A stretch of 64,000 bases of DNA from contig JAFLVO010000002.1 of NCBI GenBank assembly GCA_022508245.1, positions 62,001 to 126,000 on the forward strand. The letters run 5' to 3'. The notes below the pieces were generated by a model, which was not told the origin of the DNA, ran no database searches, and saw nothing but the letters and a program-made list of their open reading frames with translations. Source of the stretch: Clostridiales bacterium (GTDB taxonomy: Bacteria; Bacillota; Clostridia; Christensenellales; Borkfalkiaceae). Of this stretch, positions 16,389 through 24,839 are shown piece after piece. The position numbers were made by a program, and so were the translations under genes. How positions within the stretch are numbered: the first letter of the stretch is position 1; every line of letters begins with the position of its first letter.

Positions 16389-16443
16389 TCCAACCGTCAT
16401 AGATTGCTTGCGTTGCTCCGCGATATTGCAATTTAACGTGCAT

Positions 16444-16482
16444 AAAAAGAGGTGATTTTCACATTAAAAACCACCTCTTTTT
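16444..16482. terminator. Terminator of the large lipoprotein gene
   Basis: AAAAAGAGGTG / CACCTCTTTTT stem around a 17-nt loop that adds a TTTT/AAAA pairing. It lies just beyond the stop codon of the minus-strand lipoprotein gene. Confidence 0.75.
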
Positions 16483-16492
16483 ATTTTGTTTT

Positions 16493-18475
16493 TTAATCTG
16501 TTGCTCTGAATTTAAACGTAACTTCTTTAACGCGATCGGCAATATCGCTATGGACGAAATGGGATTCGAATACAAGCACGCAGGTTATCTCGTCTTGAGG
16601 AGCACTGCCCAATGTCGCTTCGTCACTGAGTGCCCATCTGCCACCGTTGCTATCAATCATATACACTTTCCATTCGCCGAGTTTGGTTCTGAGTGTGGGG
16701 TATAGCTTAAAAAACTCCGAGATTGTTGCTGTTTTAGGCTCTTCTATGACTTGCCCTTCCTCAATGGGGCAGGTTATCTGTCCCGTATACTTTTTGATAT
16801 CAAGATTTTCTGCAAACCAATCTATATTCTTGTAATGGTCGGCACCCGTTGCGGTAATTTTGAGCAGAAGCCGCCCGTAGTTACGCATTACCTCGTCCTT
16901 GAATGCGCTTACGGTAATGACGATATAGTCGTTTTTGCTGTCATTTTCGATTGTAACCGTAGCGTCAACCTTCGTTTCGGCCTTAGTTCCGTTTGAATAT
17001 TCATATTCCGGCAACACCGAGGCTTGAAGCGAGCCCGCTACGTAGGGGCTAATGTTGGTATTTGGATCGTAGGAATCAGTGCCCTGCTCTAACTTTATTC
17101 TTACCTGAAGGTTCTCGTCAATCGTATGTTCGCCGGATATGACTACAAATGAAGTACGACCTTCAATGGTGTACGTAACCTGTCTGTCTGCGGTGTCCGT
17201 CGTATCGGACCAGTCCTCAACAGACCAGAAGAAGTTGACCTTATCCAAAAGTTCGATTACATAGAGGTACTCACCCTCGTCTGTAAATTTGCCCAAATAC
17301 GCCTTGCCGGAAGGGTCGCTCTCGCCTATGGTTACAGGTTGAGAATTGCGGGTGACCTGAATGTAGGGTCTATTCCAATCTGTGACATGGGTCAATATTA
17401 CGTCGTGCTCGTCGCCGTCGTACGTTGTCCATACCGAGTCAAGCTCTGGTATATCGACACGCCCCTTTGATATGTTAATCGTTACCGCATTGGTTAGAAC
17501 GAATTCGTTGTAACAATCGCTTTCGTCGGCAACGAATTTAATCGAAACCACCGTGCCGTCGTTGTTGCTGTCTAATTGCATTGTAGGCACCGCCCATTCC
17601 CAGCTTCCGTATACGTCGTTTCCGTTTGCGTCAACTAAAGCATACGGCAGACCGTAGATATTATTGATTATATCGACGTCCGCAAGCGTTATCTTACCCG
17701 TTTTCCCGGGTTGGGTGCTGCCGTACGTATAGCTGGCGCTGAGCGCACCGACCTCGGTCGAGGGGGCAACATTGCCCTTTGTTATCGTAACCGACTTGAA
17801 ATTCGAGTTGAACTCATTGGCATAAGACTTATTCACGTATGCGAAAAGGTAGTACGTACCGGGCTTGGCGGTGAGCGCATTATAGGACTCACTGTTTTGT
17901 TTGAGCTTTTCGGCAAAATCGGCGGCGTACCGGATTTGATTGTACTTTTCCGGGGTAATGTAGTAAAGCGTATAATCCGTGACTGCAGCACCGCCTTCGG
18001 TAACGGTTACTTCGGGCTGCGCCTTATATTGCCAGGACGTTGCGTCCAAATCTAACACGTAGGGAGAGGCGTCGGCAGAAGTGACGATTTTAAAGGTTGC
18101 ACTGACGATGTAATTTTTGTAGGAATACGTCAAGGTATATTGCCCCACGCTGTAAGTGGTAGGCAGCGAGGAAATCGTGTCGTAGTCATGAGTATAGCTG
18201 ACGGTTACACCTTCGGCATCCTTGGCAAGCTCGCTATAGGAATTGTCAGAATATTTGGCGACAAGCTTGTAAGCGTTCAAACCCGGCGTGCCGCCGTAGA
18301 CGATATTGCCCATATCGTATTCCGTATATTCTTTACCGTCAATATCGACTATTACTAGTCCCGTCAGAGTCTTTCCGTCTTCACCGCCTCCGCCGCCTCC
18401 GCAAGCGACAAGAGCGAATGCGCAGGTCATGGCGCATGCGAGTGCAAGAATAATGAGGGTGAGTTTCTTTTTCAT
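16493..18475 (-). CDS. Large secreted lipoprotein with Ig/MBG-like repeats
   Basis: A 660-residue lipoprotein: basic N terminus, hydrophobic segment and lipobox LVAC with C25 as the acylated residue, followed by a Gly6 linker. The mature part is beta-rich and repetitive. Segments such as LTGLVIVDIDGKEYTEYD and DLDATSWQYKAQPEVTVTEGG, and the several KGxVxxP-type linkers between units, look like bacterial Ig-like or MBG-type domains. No catalytic motif is seen. It is presumably anchored outside the membrane and may bind a surface ligand. It stands alone; upstream is a 459-base gap with a stray terminator and the serC promoter. An imperfect 30-bp direct repeat flanks it. Confidence 0.75.
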   Translation of the reverse strand: MKKKLTLIILALACAMTCAFALVACGGGGGGEDGKTLTGLVIVDIDGKEYTEYDMGNIVYGGTPGLNAYKLVAKYSDNSYSELAKDAEGVTVSYTHDYDTISSLPTTYSVGQYTLTYSYKNYIVSATFKIVTSADASPYVLDLDATSWQYKAQPEVTVTEGGAAVTDYTLYYITPEKYNQIRYAADFAEKLKQNSESYNALTAKPGTYYLFAYVNKSYANEFNSNFKSVTITKGNVAPSTEVGALSASYTYGSTQPGKTGKITLADVDIINNIYGLPYALVDANGNDVYGSWEWAVPTMQLDSNNDGTVVSIKFVADESDCYNEFVLTNAVTINISKGRVDIPELDSVWTTYDGDEHDVILTHVTDWNRPYIQVTRNSQPVTIGESDPSGKAYLGKFTDEGEYLYVIELLDKVNFFWSVEDWSDTTDTADRQVTYTIEGRTSFVVISGEHTIDENLQVRIKLEQGTDSYDPNTNISPYVAGSLQASVLPEYEYSNGTKAETKVDATVTIENDSKNDYIVITVSAFKDEVMRNYGRLLLKITATGADHYKNIDWFAENLDIKKYTGQITCPIEEGQVIEEPKTATISEFFKLYPTLRTKLGEWKVYMIDSNGGRWALSDEATLGSAPQDEITCVLVFESHFVHSDIADRVKEVTFKFRATD

Positions 18476-18647
18476 ATTTAACCTCCATAATTTTAAAACT
18501 TATAAAAAGCATGGCGTAGATAATCAGCCATTATCAGTATATCACTTTTATAAACAAATTATTGTCAAAAAACGAAAGGCAACTGATAAACTACTGTTAA
18601 CGCTCCCATTATACCACACCCCAAGCCCATTTTCAAGGAAAATTGCA

Positions 18648-18678
18648 CCAACGCAATAAAAATGTCGGTCAGATTAAC
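18648..18678 (+). repeat. ~30-bp imperfect direct repeat, right copy
   Basis: Partner of 16359-16388, same orientation, about 2.3 kb apart. The surrounding gap 18476-18934 also holds the orphan terminator at 18727 and the serC promoter and leader; I see no gene in it. Confidence 0.45.
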
Positions 18679-18726
18679 GGTGGATTTAATGACCAAAGAG
18701 TATTAAGCAATAATTAACATCAAAAA

Positions 18727-18756
18727 AACAGACCTTTCGCAAAGAAGGGCTGTTTT
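18727..18756. terminator. Orphan terminator-like hairpin
   Basis: AACAG-A-CCTT / AAGG-G-CTGTT stem around TCGCAAAG, flanked by A7 and T6. No gene on the + strand ends here, so it may mark an unseen small transcript or protect serC from upstream reading. Confidence 0.55.
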
Positions 18757-18819
18757 TTGTCGGACCAAATTGTGTAAAAAGTACAATTCATGAAAAAATC
18801 AAACAAGAAGTTTTAAATG

Positions 18820-18848
18820 TTGACAACGGTATTTGTCTATGGTATATT
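18820..18848 (+). promoter_or_regulatory. serC-serA promoter and leader
   Basis: TTGACA (18820-18825), 17-base spacer, TATATT (18843-18848). The 80-base leader contains TGATAAA/TTTATCA arms and an ACGTTCA (18883) / TGAACGT (18913) inverted pair ahead of the AAGGAG site. Confidence 0.7.
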
Positions 18849-18934
18849 TATAAGGAATGATAAATATAAGTTTTATCATAAAAACGTTCATTAAAACAAA
18901 AAAAATACAACCGTGAACGTAAAGGAGACGAAAT

Positions 18935-20023
18935 ATGTCAGATGGAAGAATTTACAACTTTTCCGCGGGTCCCGCAGTGCTTCCCGAGGAGGTTCTGCGC
19001 GAGGCAGCAGCGGAGATGATGAACTACAGGGGTTGCGGCATGTCCGTAATGGAGATGAGCCACCGCTCCAAGATGTTCGACGACATTATCAATGAGACTG
19101 AGCAGGATTTGAGAGAGCTTTTAAAGGTTCCCGCAAACTACAAAATTCTGTTCCTGCAGGGCGGCGCAACGCAGCAGTTTGCAGCAGTTCCCATGAACCT
19201 CATGAAAAAGGGCGTTGCCGACTACATTATTACCGGCCGCTGGGCAAAGAAGGCGTACGAAGAGGCACAGCTCTACGGAAAAGCAAACAAAATTGCTTCA
19301 TCCGAGGATAAGAATTTCACATATATCCCCGACTGCTCCGATTTGCCTATAAGCAAGGACGCAGACTACGTATATATCTGCGAGAACAACACCATCTACG
19401 GCACGAAGTTCTGGCAGCTTCCCAACACCAAGGGCAAGCTTCTCGTCTCCGACGTTTCGTCCTGCTTCCTGTCCGAGCCCATCGACATTGAAAAATACGG
19501 CGTCGTTTACGGCGGCGTTCAGAAAAATATCGGACCTGCAGGTATGGTTATATCCATCATCCGTGAGGATTTGATTTCGGACGAAGTGTTCCCCGGAACG
19601 CCCACCATGCTCAAGTGGAAGACGCAGGCAGACGAAAGATCCATGTACAACACCCCCAACTGCTACTGCATTTATATCTGCGGCAAGGTATTCAAGTGGA
19701 TAAAGAACATGGGCGGACTCGAGGCAATGAAGGCTCACAACGAAAAGAAGGCGAAGATTCTCTACGACTATCTCGACGAGAGCAAATTGTTCCGCGGCAC
19801 GGTTGTAAAGAAAGACCGTTCGCTTATGAACGTTCCTTTCGTAATCGGCGATGACACAAAGGAAAAGAAGTTTATTGCCGAGGCTAAGGCTGCGGGATTT
19901 GAGAACCTTAAGGGCCACAAGAGCGTAGGCGGTATGCGCGCAAGTATTTACAACGCTATGCCCATCGAGGGTGTTAAAGCGCTCGTAGAGTTTATGGCGA
20001 AATTCGAAAAGGAAAATAAATAA
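18935..20023 (+). CDS. serC: Phosphoserine aminotransferase
   Basis: Second step of serine synthesis, 3-phosphohydroxypyruvate plus glutamate to phosphoserine, also used in pyridoxal phosphate synthesis. The 362 residues begin MSDGRIYNFSAGPAVLPEEV, the family signature. LFLQGGATQQFAAVPMNL is at 73-90 and the PLP lysine is K197 in YGGVQKNIGPAG. AAGGAG precedes the ATG. serA follows after 19 bases, so the pair is an operon for serine biosynthesis; serB is not in the window. Confidence 0.97.
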   Translation: MSDGRIYNFSAGPAVLPEEVLREAAAEMMNYRGCGMSVMEMSHRSKMFDDIINETEQDLRELLKVPANYKILFLQGGATQQFAAVPMNLMKKGVADYIITGRWAKKAYEEAQLYGKANKIASSEDKNFTYIPDCSDLPISKDADYVYICENNTIYGTKFWQLPNTKGKLLVSDVSSCFLSEPIDIEKYGVVYGGVQKNIGPAGMVISIIREDLISDEVFPGTPTMLKWKTQADERSMYNTPNCYCIYICGKVFKWIKNMGGLEAMKAHNEKKAKILYDYLDESKLFRGTVVKKDRSLMNVPFVIGDDTKEKKFIAEAKAAGFENLKGHKSVGGMRASIYNAMPIEGVKALVEFMAKFEKENK

Positions 20024-20042
20024 TTATAAAGAGGAAAAGAGT

Positions 20043-20948
20043 ATGTATCGCATTTTATCGACAGACGGTATGGCCAAAAGCGCCGTTCAGAAATTAAAAG
20101 ACCTCGGCTATGAAGTAGTTGAGGAGTTCTACGAGCCCGAAGTTCTTGCCGAAAAAGTAAAGGAATTCGACGCGCTTGTTGTGCGTTCGGCAACCAAGGT
20201 TCGCGAACCCATTATAGACGCAGCGGCATCGGCAGGCAAGCTTAAAATAATTATCCGCGGCGGCGTAGGTGTGGACAATATCGACGTAGCTTATGCAAAA
20301 GAAAAGGGAATAGCCGTTGCAAACACCCCCAACGCAAGCAGCGCTTCCGTTGCAGAGCTTGCAATTACGCACATGCTTGCGCTTGCGCGTTTCGTTTCAA
20401 TTGCAAACGTCACTATGAGAAACGGACAGTGGGAGAAGAAAGCGTATAAGGGCGTTGAGCTTACGGGCAAGACCCTCGGCGTATTCGGCATGGGCAGAAT
20501 AGGCAGAGAGACCGCAAAGCGCGCAGAGGCGCTCGGTATGAAGGTAATTTATACAGACGCATATCCCGTTTCAGGCGTTTCTTACGAAAAGGTTGAGCAA
20601 GACGAGCTTTTGAAAAGAGCGGATTTCATAACCTTCCACATTCCCGCAATAAAGGGTCAGCCCCCCATTGTCAACAAAGAATTTTTGGCAAAGATGAAGG
20701 ACGGCGCGTACCTTATCAATACGGCAAGGGGCGCACTCGTTGACGAAGAAGCGCTTTGCGACGCACTCGACAGCGGCAAGCTTGCGGGCGCGGGACTTGA
20801 CGTATATAACGAAGAGCCCAGCAAGAACGAGCGTCTTTTGCACCATCCGAAGGTCTCCATGACGCCCCATATCGGCGGCACCACCAAGGAAGCCCAGGAC
20901 CGCATAGGCGAGGAAATCGTCGAGATTATCAAAAACACTTTAAAGTAA
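20043..20948 (+). CDS. serA: D-3-phosphoglycerate dehydrogenase, short form
   Basis: First step of serine synthesis, NAD-dependent oxidation of 3-phosphoglycerate. At 301 residues it is the short type without the ACT or intervening domains, so feedback inhibition through an ACT domain is not expected. The NAD-binding motif GKTLGVFGMGRIGRETA is around 140-156, and the catalytic residues are Arg in NTARGALVDEEAL, Glu in DVYNEEPSKNERLL and His in VSMTPHIGGTTKEAQ. Co-transcribed with serC. It ends at the first copy of the 73-bp direct repeat, which supplies its terminator. Confidence 0.96.
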   Translation: MYRILSTDGMAKSAVQKLKDLGYEVVEEFYEPEVLAEKVKEFDALVVRSATKVREPIIDAAASAGKLKIIIRGGVGVDNIDVAYAKEKGIAVANTPNASSASVAELAITHMLALARFVSIANVTMRNGQWEKKAYKGVELTGKTLGVFGMGRIGRETAKRAEALGMKVIYTDAYPVSGVSYEKVEQDELLKRADFITFHIPAIKGQPPIVNKEFLAKMKDGAYLINTARGALVDEEALCDALDSGKLAGAGLDVYNEEPSKNERLLHHPKVSMTPHIGGTTKEAQDRIGEEIVEIIKNTLK

Positions 20949-20957
20949 AATACAAAA

Positions 20958-21030
20958 AAAACAAAACAGCGGCAATCGCCGCTGTTTTTTTATGTGAATT
21001 TTTTGAGGTAGGTTAAATCCAAACTCCACT
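20958..21030 (+). repeat. 73-bp direct repeat, left copy (terminator plus HNH 3' remnant)
   Basis: Identical to 23107-23179 except at 21023/23172 (A/G). It contains the terminator stem AACAGCGGC / GCCGCTGTT with a long T tract and, on the minus strand, the last 13 codons of the HNH gene (WSLDLTYLKKFT-stop; the one difference falls in these codons). It is therefore a duplicated piece of an older serA-terminator-HNH junction, marking the left border of the defence cassette. Confidence 0.92.
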
Positions 21031-21114
21031 TTAGGATAATAATTTTTTAAAGAGTAATAAACAATACACAAAAAAATATTTTATATTATTTATTGAGAAA
21101 ATATCTCAAAAATG

Positions 21115-21142
21115 TTTACAAATTTTTTAAATAGTGTATAAT
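21115..21142 (+). promoter_or_regulatory. Defence-cassette promoter
   Basis: TTTACA (21115-21120), 16-base spacer, TATAAT (21137-21142) preceded by TG. It makes the possible upstream start at 21134 impossible as a translated codon. Confidence 0.75.
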
Positions 21143-21163
21143 ATATGGAAAAGGAGACAAATT

Positions 21164-22366
21164 ATGTTGTGCCAATATTCAGTTAAAAATTTCAAGAGCA
21201 TAAAAGAAGAAGTTACCTTCGATATGCAAGCAACCTCTATTAAAGAGCATGAAGATAGGGTTATAGTATGCGCAGACGGTGAAAAATTTCTTCCTATAGC
21301 GTCCATTTATGGGCCCAACGGCGGAGGAAAATCGAATTTGTTGGAATCTCTGTTCACGCTGAGAGCAAAAATAATGCGCCCCATATTCGCTACTAAAAAC
21401 GAAAAATTCAAAGACATTAGAAATATTATTTACCCGTATATGTTTTCACAAGAAAATGCACCAACCGAGTTCGAAATTTTTTTCAGGACAGAAATTTCAG
21501 AATATAGGTATTTTATTTCGATATGCAAAGAGACTGTAGTTAAAGAGACGTTGGATCAGATAAAATTTGATACAAGGCGCAAGTCTGAAATTTTTAGCCG
21601 CGAAGACAGCAAAATTATATTAAAGGGCGTTGTCAGCAATTTAAAGGTACCTGAAATTTCTTCATCAATTCCACTTTTGTCTTATTTATATATACTTTAT
21701 AGTAGTAATGAAACAATTAAAGATGTAGTTAAATGGTTTGAACACGATTTAATTGTTTTGAATTATGACAATTCTCTTTTTGAAAGAAACATATTAGCTT
21801 TATCAGACGAATACAAAGACTTGAAGCTGCAAATTCTTCAGGAAATGGATATTGATATCGTAAATTACAGAATTGAAAAAACAGGGGAGAACACAATACA
21901 GATACTCACGGTGCATAATGTTGATGGACACGAGGCTGAAATTGATTTTTATGACGAGTCGAGTGGAACTCGTAAAATTTTCGGCATGCTGACTTTTATT
22001 ATAGATAGTATATTAAACGGAAAAACATTGGTTGTTGACGAGATGGATGCAAAAATACATCCGTCTTTGCTTGAATACATTATTTGTTTGTTTAATAATT
22101 TTGAAATTAATAAACGTAACGCGCAACTAATCATTACTTCACACGATTTAACAACAATGAACAGTGAGCTGTTTAGACGCGATGAGATTTGGTTTGTCGC
22201 AAAAGGCAACGAACAGAATTCTCAGTTATATTCTCTGGTTGAATTCAAAAAAAACGGAAAAAAAGTTCGTAATGATGCGAGATTTGATAAGCAGTATTTA
22301 GAGGGCAAATACGGCGCCGATCCATATCTTAAAAAAATTATTAACTGGGAGGAAATCAGTGCCTAA
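21164..22366 (+). CDS. AAA/ABC-type ATPase, AbiLi/RloA-like
   Basis: A 400-residue ATPase of the OLD/AAA15-like group seen in phage-defence loci. Walker A is GPNGGGKS at 50-57, directly after the family's N-terminal strand MLCQYSVKNFKSIKEEVTF. The ABC-like signature SSGTRK is at 266-271, Walker B LVVDEMD at 289-295 and the switch histidine ITSHDL at 324-329. Such proteins pair with a RloB/AbiLii partner; in lactococcal AbiL both are needed for abortive infection. AAGGAG precedes the ATG at 21164. The stop overlaps the partner's start by 8 bases. Codon use is AT-richer than in neighbouring genes, consistent with transfer. Confidence 0.9.
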   Translation: MLCQYSVKNFKSIKEEVTFDMQATSIKEHEDRVIVCADGEKFLPIASIYGPNGGGKSNLLESLFTLRAKIMRPIFATKNEKFKDIRNIIYPYMFSQENAPTEFEIFFRTEISEYRYFISICKETVVKETLDQIKFDTRRKSEIFSREDSKIILKGVVSNLKVPEISSSIPLLSYLYILYSSNETIKDVVKWFEHDLIVLNYDNSLFERNILALSDEYKDLKLQILQEMDIDIVNYRIEKTGENTIQILTVHNVDGHEAEIDFYDESSGTRKIFGMLTFIIDSILNGKTLVVDEMDAKIHPSLLEYIICLFNNFEINKRNAQLIITSHDLTTMNSELFRRDEIWFVAKGNEQNSQLYSLVEFKKNGKKVRNDARFDKQYLEGKYGADPYLKKIINWEEISA

Positions 22367-23051
22367 TCATAATGCAAAAAACGAATGGAGAAAAAAACGT
22401 AAAGAAGAATATAGGGATTTAAGAGACAATCAGTATTATATCTTTTGCGAAGGGGAAAAAACAGAGCCTAATTATTTTAAATCTTTTAAAAAATCAATAG
22501 AACATAATGCAATTTATAAAGATATGGTGCTTATTGAAATTGATGGATTAGGTGAAAGCCCCAAAGGAGTTCTCAAAACCGCGGAGGATTTTGTTAAAGA
22601 TCACAATGTTAAAAAAGGACAAATCTGGTGTGTTTTCGATAAAGACGACTTTACGGCAGATAATTTTGACGGCACTATAAGTAAGATAAGCGAATTAAAC
22701 AAAAAGAGCAGTAGCGTGAAGTATTTTGCCGCTTGGAGCAATCAGTGTATAGAGATTTGGTTTTTGCTTCATTTTAGTGACTACATAGCGGACAACCACC
22801 GCAAAGAATACATAAAGGCGTTGAACGCCTTTATGAAGAAATGGGGGAAAAAGTATATGAAAAACGATGCGGGGATCTTTGAATTTTTGTTGGAACACGG
22901 AGATCCCAAACAAGCAATAAAATTTGCAAAAAGAAAAACTAAAAGCGAAAAAAAGCCTCCATCACAAATTGCTCCCGGGACCAATGTTTTTGCATTAGTT
23001 GAAGAATTAGCAAAATATTTACCGCAAAACGAGCAGGAGAAATTTATTTAG
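22359..23051 (+). CDS. RloB/AbiLii-like TOPRIM protein
   Basis: A 230-residue RloB-family protein with a GTG start inside the end of the ATPase gene, preceded by GGGAGG. The fold is TOPRIM-like: FCEGEKTEPNYF (29-40) supplies the first acidic residue, VFDKDDF (92-98) the DxD pair, and SNQCIEIWFLLHF (127-139) is the RloB signature block. It is presumed to be the effector of the pair, possibly a nuclease acting on RNA or DNA. The Lys-rich tail before NVFALVEELAKYL may contact nucleic acid. Stops 55 bases before the right repeat. Confidence 0.9.
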   Translation: MPNHNAKNEWRKKRKEEYRDLRDNQYYIFCEGEKTEPNYFKSFKKSIEHNAIYKDMVLIEIDGLGESPKGVLKTAEDFVKDHNVKKGQIWCVFDKDDFTADNFDGTISKISELNKKSSSVKYFAAWSNQCIEIWFLLHFSDYIADNHRKEYIKALNAFMKKWGKKYMKNDAGIFEFLLEHGDPKQAIKFAKRKTKSEKKPPSQIAPGTNVFALVEELAKYLPQNEQEKFI

Positions 23052-23106
23052 TTTTATGTTAAAGTATAGAAGCAAAGTTGACTGCGCAAAAAATTAATGC
23101 GCACAT

Positions 23107-23179
23107 AAAACAAAACAGCGGCAATCGCCGCTGTTTTTTTATGTGAATTTTTTGAGGTAGGTTAAATCCAAGCTCCACT
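23107..23179 (+). repeat. 73-bp direct repeat, right copy
   Basis: Functional copy: the last 13 codons of the HNH gene on the minus strand and a terminator serving both the defence pair and HNH. See 20958-21030. Confidence 0.92.
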
Positions 23180-23567
23180 CGGGTATTTTGTTGCGACGTA
23201 TGTGCGCGGCGTTCGCCTCGCCGAGCGCCTTTCTGTATTCGGCGTACGTGCAGCCGTTTACCTTCATAAAATGCGCCGCCGCGCGCTCCTCTCTGCCTAA
23301 AAGCTGGGTTCTGCCTATGTGAATAACTTCGTGGCAGGCACGGCAGACGGCAACCACGTCGGATAACTTTTGAACACAGGCGCTTTCATCGTATTCCCAC
23401 CGCTCGTGCGCCTCGAGCCTTGCAGTCTTTGCTCCGCAAATCATACACCTGCCGCCTGCGCGGGCATACGCCTCTTTGCGCACCACGTCCCACTGCGCGG
23501 GTGAGAGAATACTTCTTAAATTCGAGTACCAGCAGCTTTCCGGTACAAGCTCGAAGTTGAGTTTCAT
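23139..23567 (-). CDS. HNH-type zinc-motif protein
   Basis: A 142-residue protein with a treble-clef HNH arrangement: CMICG, then LEAHERWEYDE (containing the HE pair), then VVAVCRACHEVIHIG. The four cysteines would bind zinc and the histidines act on nucleic acid, as in HNH endonucleases. A C-terminal helical part (YAEYRKALGEANAAHIRR) follows. The ATG at 23567 gives the family start MKLNFELVP; it has no Shine-Dalgarno sequence and lies only 6 bases past the -10 box, suggesting leaderless translation. Base composition is like the chromosome, not like the cassette, so it predates the insertion. Whether it cuts DNA is not known. Confidence 0.8.
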   Translation of the reverse strand: MKLNFELVPESCWYSNLRSILSPAQWDVVRKEAYARAGGRCMICGAKTARLEAHERWEYDESACVQKLSDVVAVCRACHEVIHIGRTQLLGREERAAAHFMKVNGCTYAEYRKALGEANAAHIRRNKIPEWSLDLTYLKKFT

Positions 23568-23573
23568 GCTGAA

Positions 23574-23602
23574 AGTATAACAAATTTTCCCAAAAATTTC
23601 AA
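23574..23602 (-). promoter_or_regulatory. HNH promoter, leaderless layout
   Basis: Minus strand: TTGAAA (23597-23602), 17-base spacer, TATACT (23574-23579). Only 6 bases separate the -10 box from the ATG. Confidence 0.65.
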
Positions 23603-23610
23603 CCAAAACC

Positions 23611-23663
23611 TTGACGGCGGTAAATTTTTGATATAGAATTAAATTGATATCAAAAAGATATCA
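23611..23663 (+). promoter_or_regulatory. SPFH gene promoter with inverted repeat at the start site
   Basis: TTGACG (23611-23616), 17-base spacer, TAGAAT (23634-23639). The perfect inverted repeat TGATATC-AAAAA-GATATCA (23645-23663) begins at about +1, an operator-like position. Confidence 0.6.
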
Positions 23664-23680
23664 TAAAAGGAGTAATAAAA

Positions 23681-24619
23681 ATGGATAAAATTCAGGAAAA
23701 GCAGTTAAAAGGCATAAACGGCTGGATAATGGTGGCTGTCGTTCTGGTTTTACTGATTGGCGGGACGGTAGCTATGTGCGTTGGCTTTGCCCTCGTGGGC
23801 GGGGATGACATCCCCGAAAACCCGATATTTTTTGTTTTGGCTGGTGCGGGCTGCGTAATTCTTATTGCCGGAGGCATAATGATAAACGGCTTTAAGATAA
23901 TTGCCCCTAACGAGGCGGCGGTGTTGACGCTGTTCGGCAAATATCACGGAACGCTCAAAAATGACGGGTTCTATTTTGTAAACCCCTTCTGCAAGACGGT
24001 CAATCCCGCTTCGCCATTCGAAAAGCTCGGCAAAAAGATAAGCCTTAAAGCCATGACCTTGAATAACGACAAGCAAAAAGTAAACGATGAAGAGGGCAAC
24101 CCCATTGAAATAAGCGTGGTGGTAATCTGGAGAATTAAAGACACGGCAAAGGCGGTTTTTGCCGTTGACAACTATATGACCTTCATTTCCACGCAGTGCG
24201 ATTCGGCAATTAGACAGGTGGCAAGGCAATACCCCTACGACGTCAGCGACAACGGTGACGAAAAATCTCTTCGGGGTTCTTCGCAGGAGATTGCCGACGT
24301 GCTTCAAGCCGAGCTTCAGGAGCGAGTGAACACCGCGGGCATTGAAATTATGGACGCAAGAATCAACAATCTTGCATACGCCACCGAAATTGCGGCGGCA
24401 ATGCTTCAGCGTCAGCAGGCGGCGGCAATTATCGCGGCAAGACAGAAGATTGTCGACGGTGCCGTTTCTATGGTGGAGATGGCGCTCACAAAGCTGTCCG
24501 AAAACAACATAGTAGAGCTTGACGACGAACGCAAGGCGCAGATGGTTTCCAACCTTTTGGTAGTTCTCTGCGGCAATCGTGACGCTCAACCCATAGTAAA
24601 CAGCGGAAGTATTTATTGA
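23681..24619 (+). CDS. SPFH/band-7 domain membrane protein
   Basis: A 312-residue stomatin/prohibitin-type protein. Two N-terminal membrane helices (about 15-38 and 47-70) precede the SPFH domain (about 72-255), recognisable from [31 protein letters not shown]. The Ala/Gln-rich helix [25 protein letters not shown] promotes oligomer rings. SPFH proteins organise membrane microdomains; no specific partner protease (NfeD) is nearby. The next gene encodes a small ribbon-helix-helix protein beginning 5 bases downstream, a pairing I have seen in other Firmicutes but whose meaning is unknown to me. AAAGGAG precedes the ATG. Confidence 0.9.
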   Translation: MDKIQEKQLKGINGWIMVAVVLVLLIGGTVAMCVGFALVGGDDIPENPIFFVLAGAGCVILIAGGIMINGFKIIAPNEAAVLTLFGKYHGTLKNDGFYFVNPFCKTVNPASPFEKLGKKISLKAMTLNNDKQKVNDEEGNPIEISVVVIWRIKDTAKAVFAVDNYMTFISTQCDSAIRQVARQYPYDVSDNGDEKSLRGSSQEIADVLQAELQERVNTAGIEIMDARINNLAYATEIAAAMLQRQQAAAIIAARQKIVDGAVSMVEMALTKLSENNIVELDDERKAQMVSNLLVVLCGNRDAQPIVNSGSIY

Positions 24620-24624
24620 TATAC

Positions 24625-24822
24625 ATGGAAAAGGATAAGAGCGCGAAAAAACAAATTCCTTTAAGAATTTCGGATAGCTTATATGCGGAACTCGAACGCT
24701 GGGCGACAGACGAGTTCCGCTCTGTCAACGGGCAGATAGAGTATCTTCTCACGGAGTGCGTCAAAAGCAGGCGAAAGGTAAAAAAGAACTTGACGGACAT
24801 ATGGGAAGAGGATAAAATATAA
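24625..24822 (+). CDS. Arc-like ribbon-helix-helix protein
   Basis: A 65-residue protein: Lys-rich start [20 protein letters not shown], then a helix-turn-helix pair ([30 protein letters not shown]). The LRIS strand followed by two helices and a [10 protein letters not shown] second helix is the Arc/MetJ ribbon-helix-helix pattern, which normally binds DNA as a dimer. It may control its own operon through the inverted repeat at 23645-23663, or act with the SPFH protein; both are inference. The ATG at 24625 lies 5 bases past the SPFH stop, so translation is probably coupled. Confidence 0.8.
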   Translation: MEKDKSAKKQIPLRISDSLYAELERWATDEFRSVNGQIEYLLTECVKSRRKVKKNLTDIWEEDKI

Positions 24823-24839
24823 TTGCACGCAGGTCTTAT

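Larger units (their letters stand above)
21031..23106 (+). mobile_element. AbiL/RloAB-type defence cassette between 73-bp direct repeats
   Basis: A 2.08-kb segment holding only the two-gene defence pair and its promoter. It is visibly more AT-rich than both flanks. No integrase, transposase or resolvase is present. Recombination between the flanking repeats would remove it exactly and restore serA-terminator-HNH. Acquisition through a circular or linear molecule sharing the 73-bp sequence is the simplest reading. Confidence 0.7.

Noticed and set aside
16153-16455. Open frame of 100 codons reading through tRNA-Arg and its terminator
   Set aside because: Its first part is the tRNA and a 17-bp terminator stem; this type of frame is a known false call.
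18850-18934. T-box or serine riboswitch in the serC leader
   Set aside because: The leader is only about 80 bases and lacks a T-box sequence or terminator stem.
20963-20992. CRISPR-like repeat because the same hairpin occurs twice 2.1 kb apart
   Set aside because: Only two copies, each a terminator within the 73-bp duplication.
21134-21163. Upstream start for the defence ATPase
   Set aside because: The first codons overlap the -10 box; AAGGAG serves the ATG at 21164.
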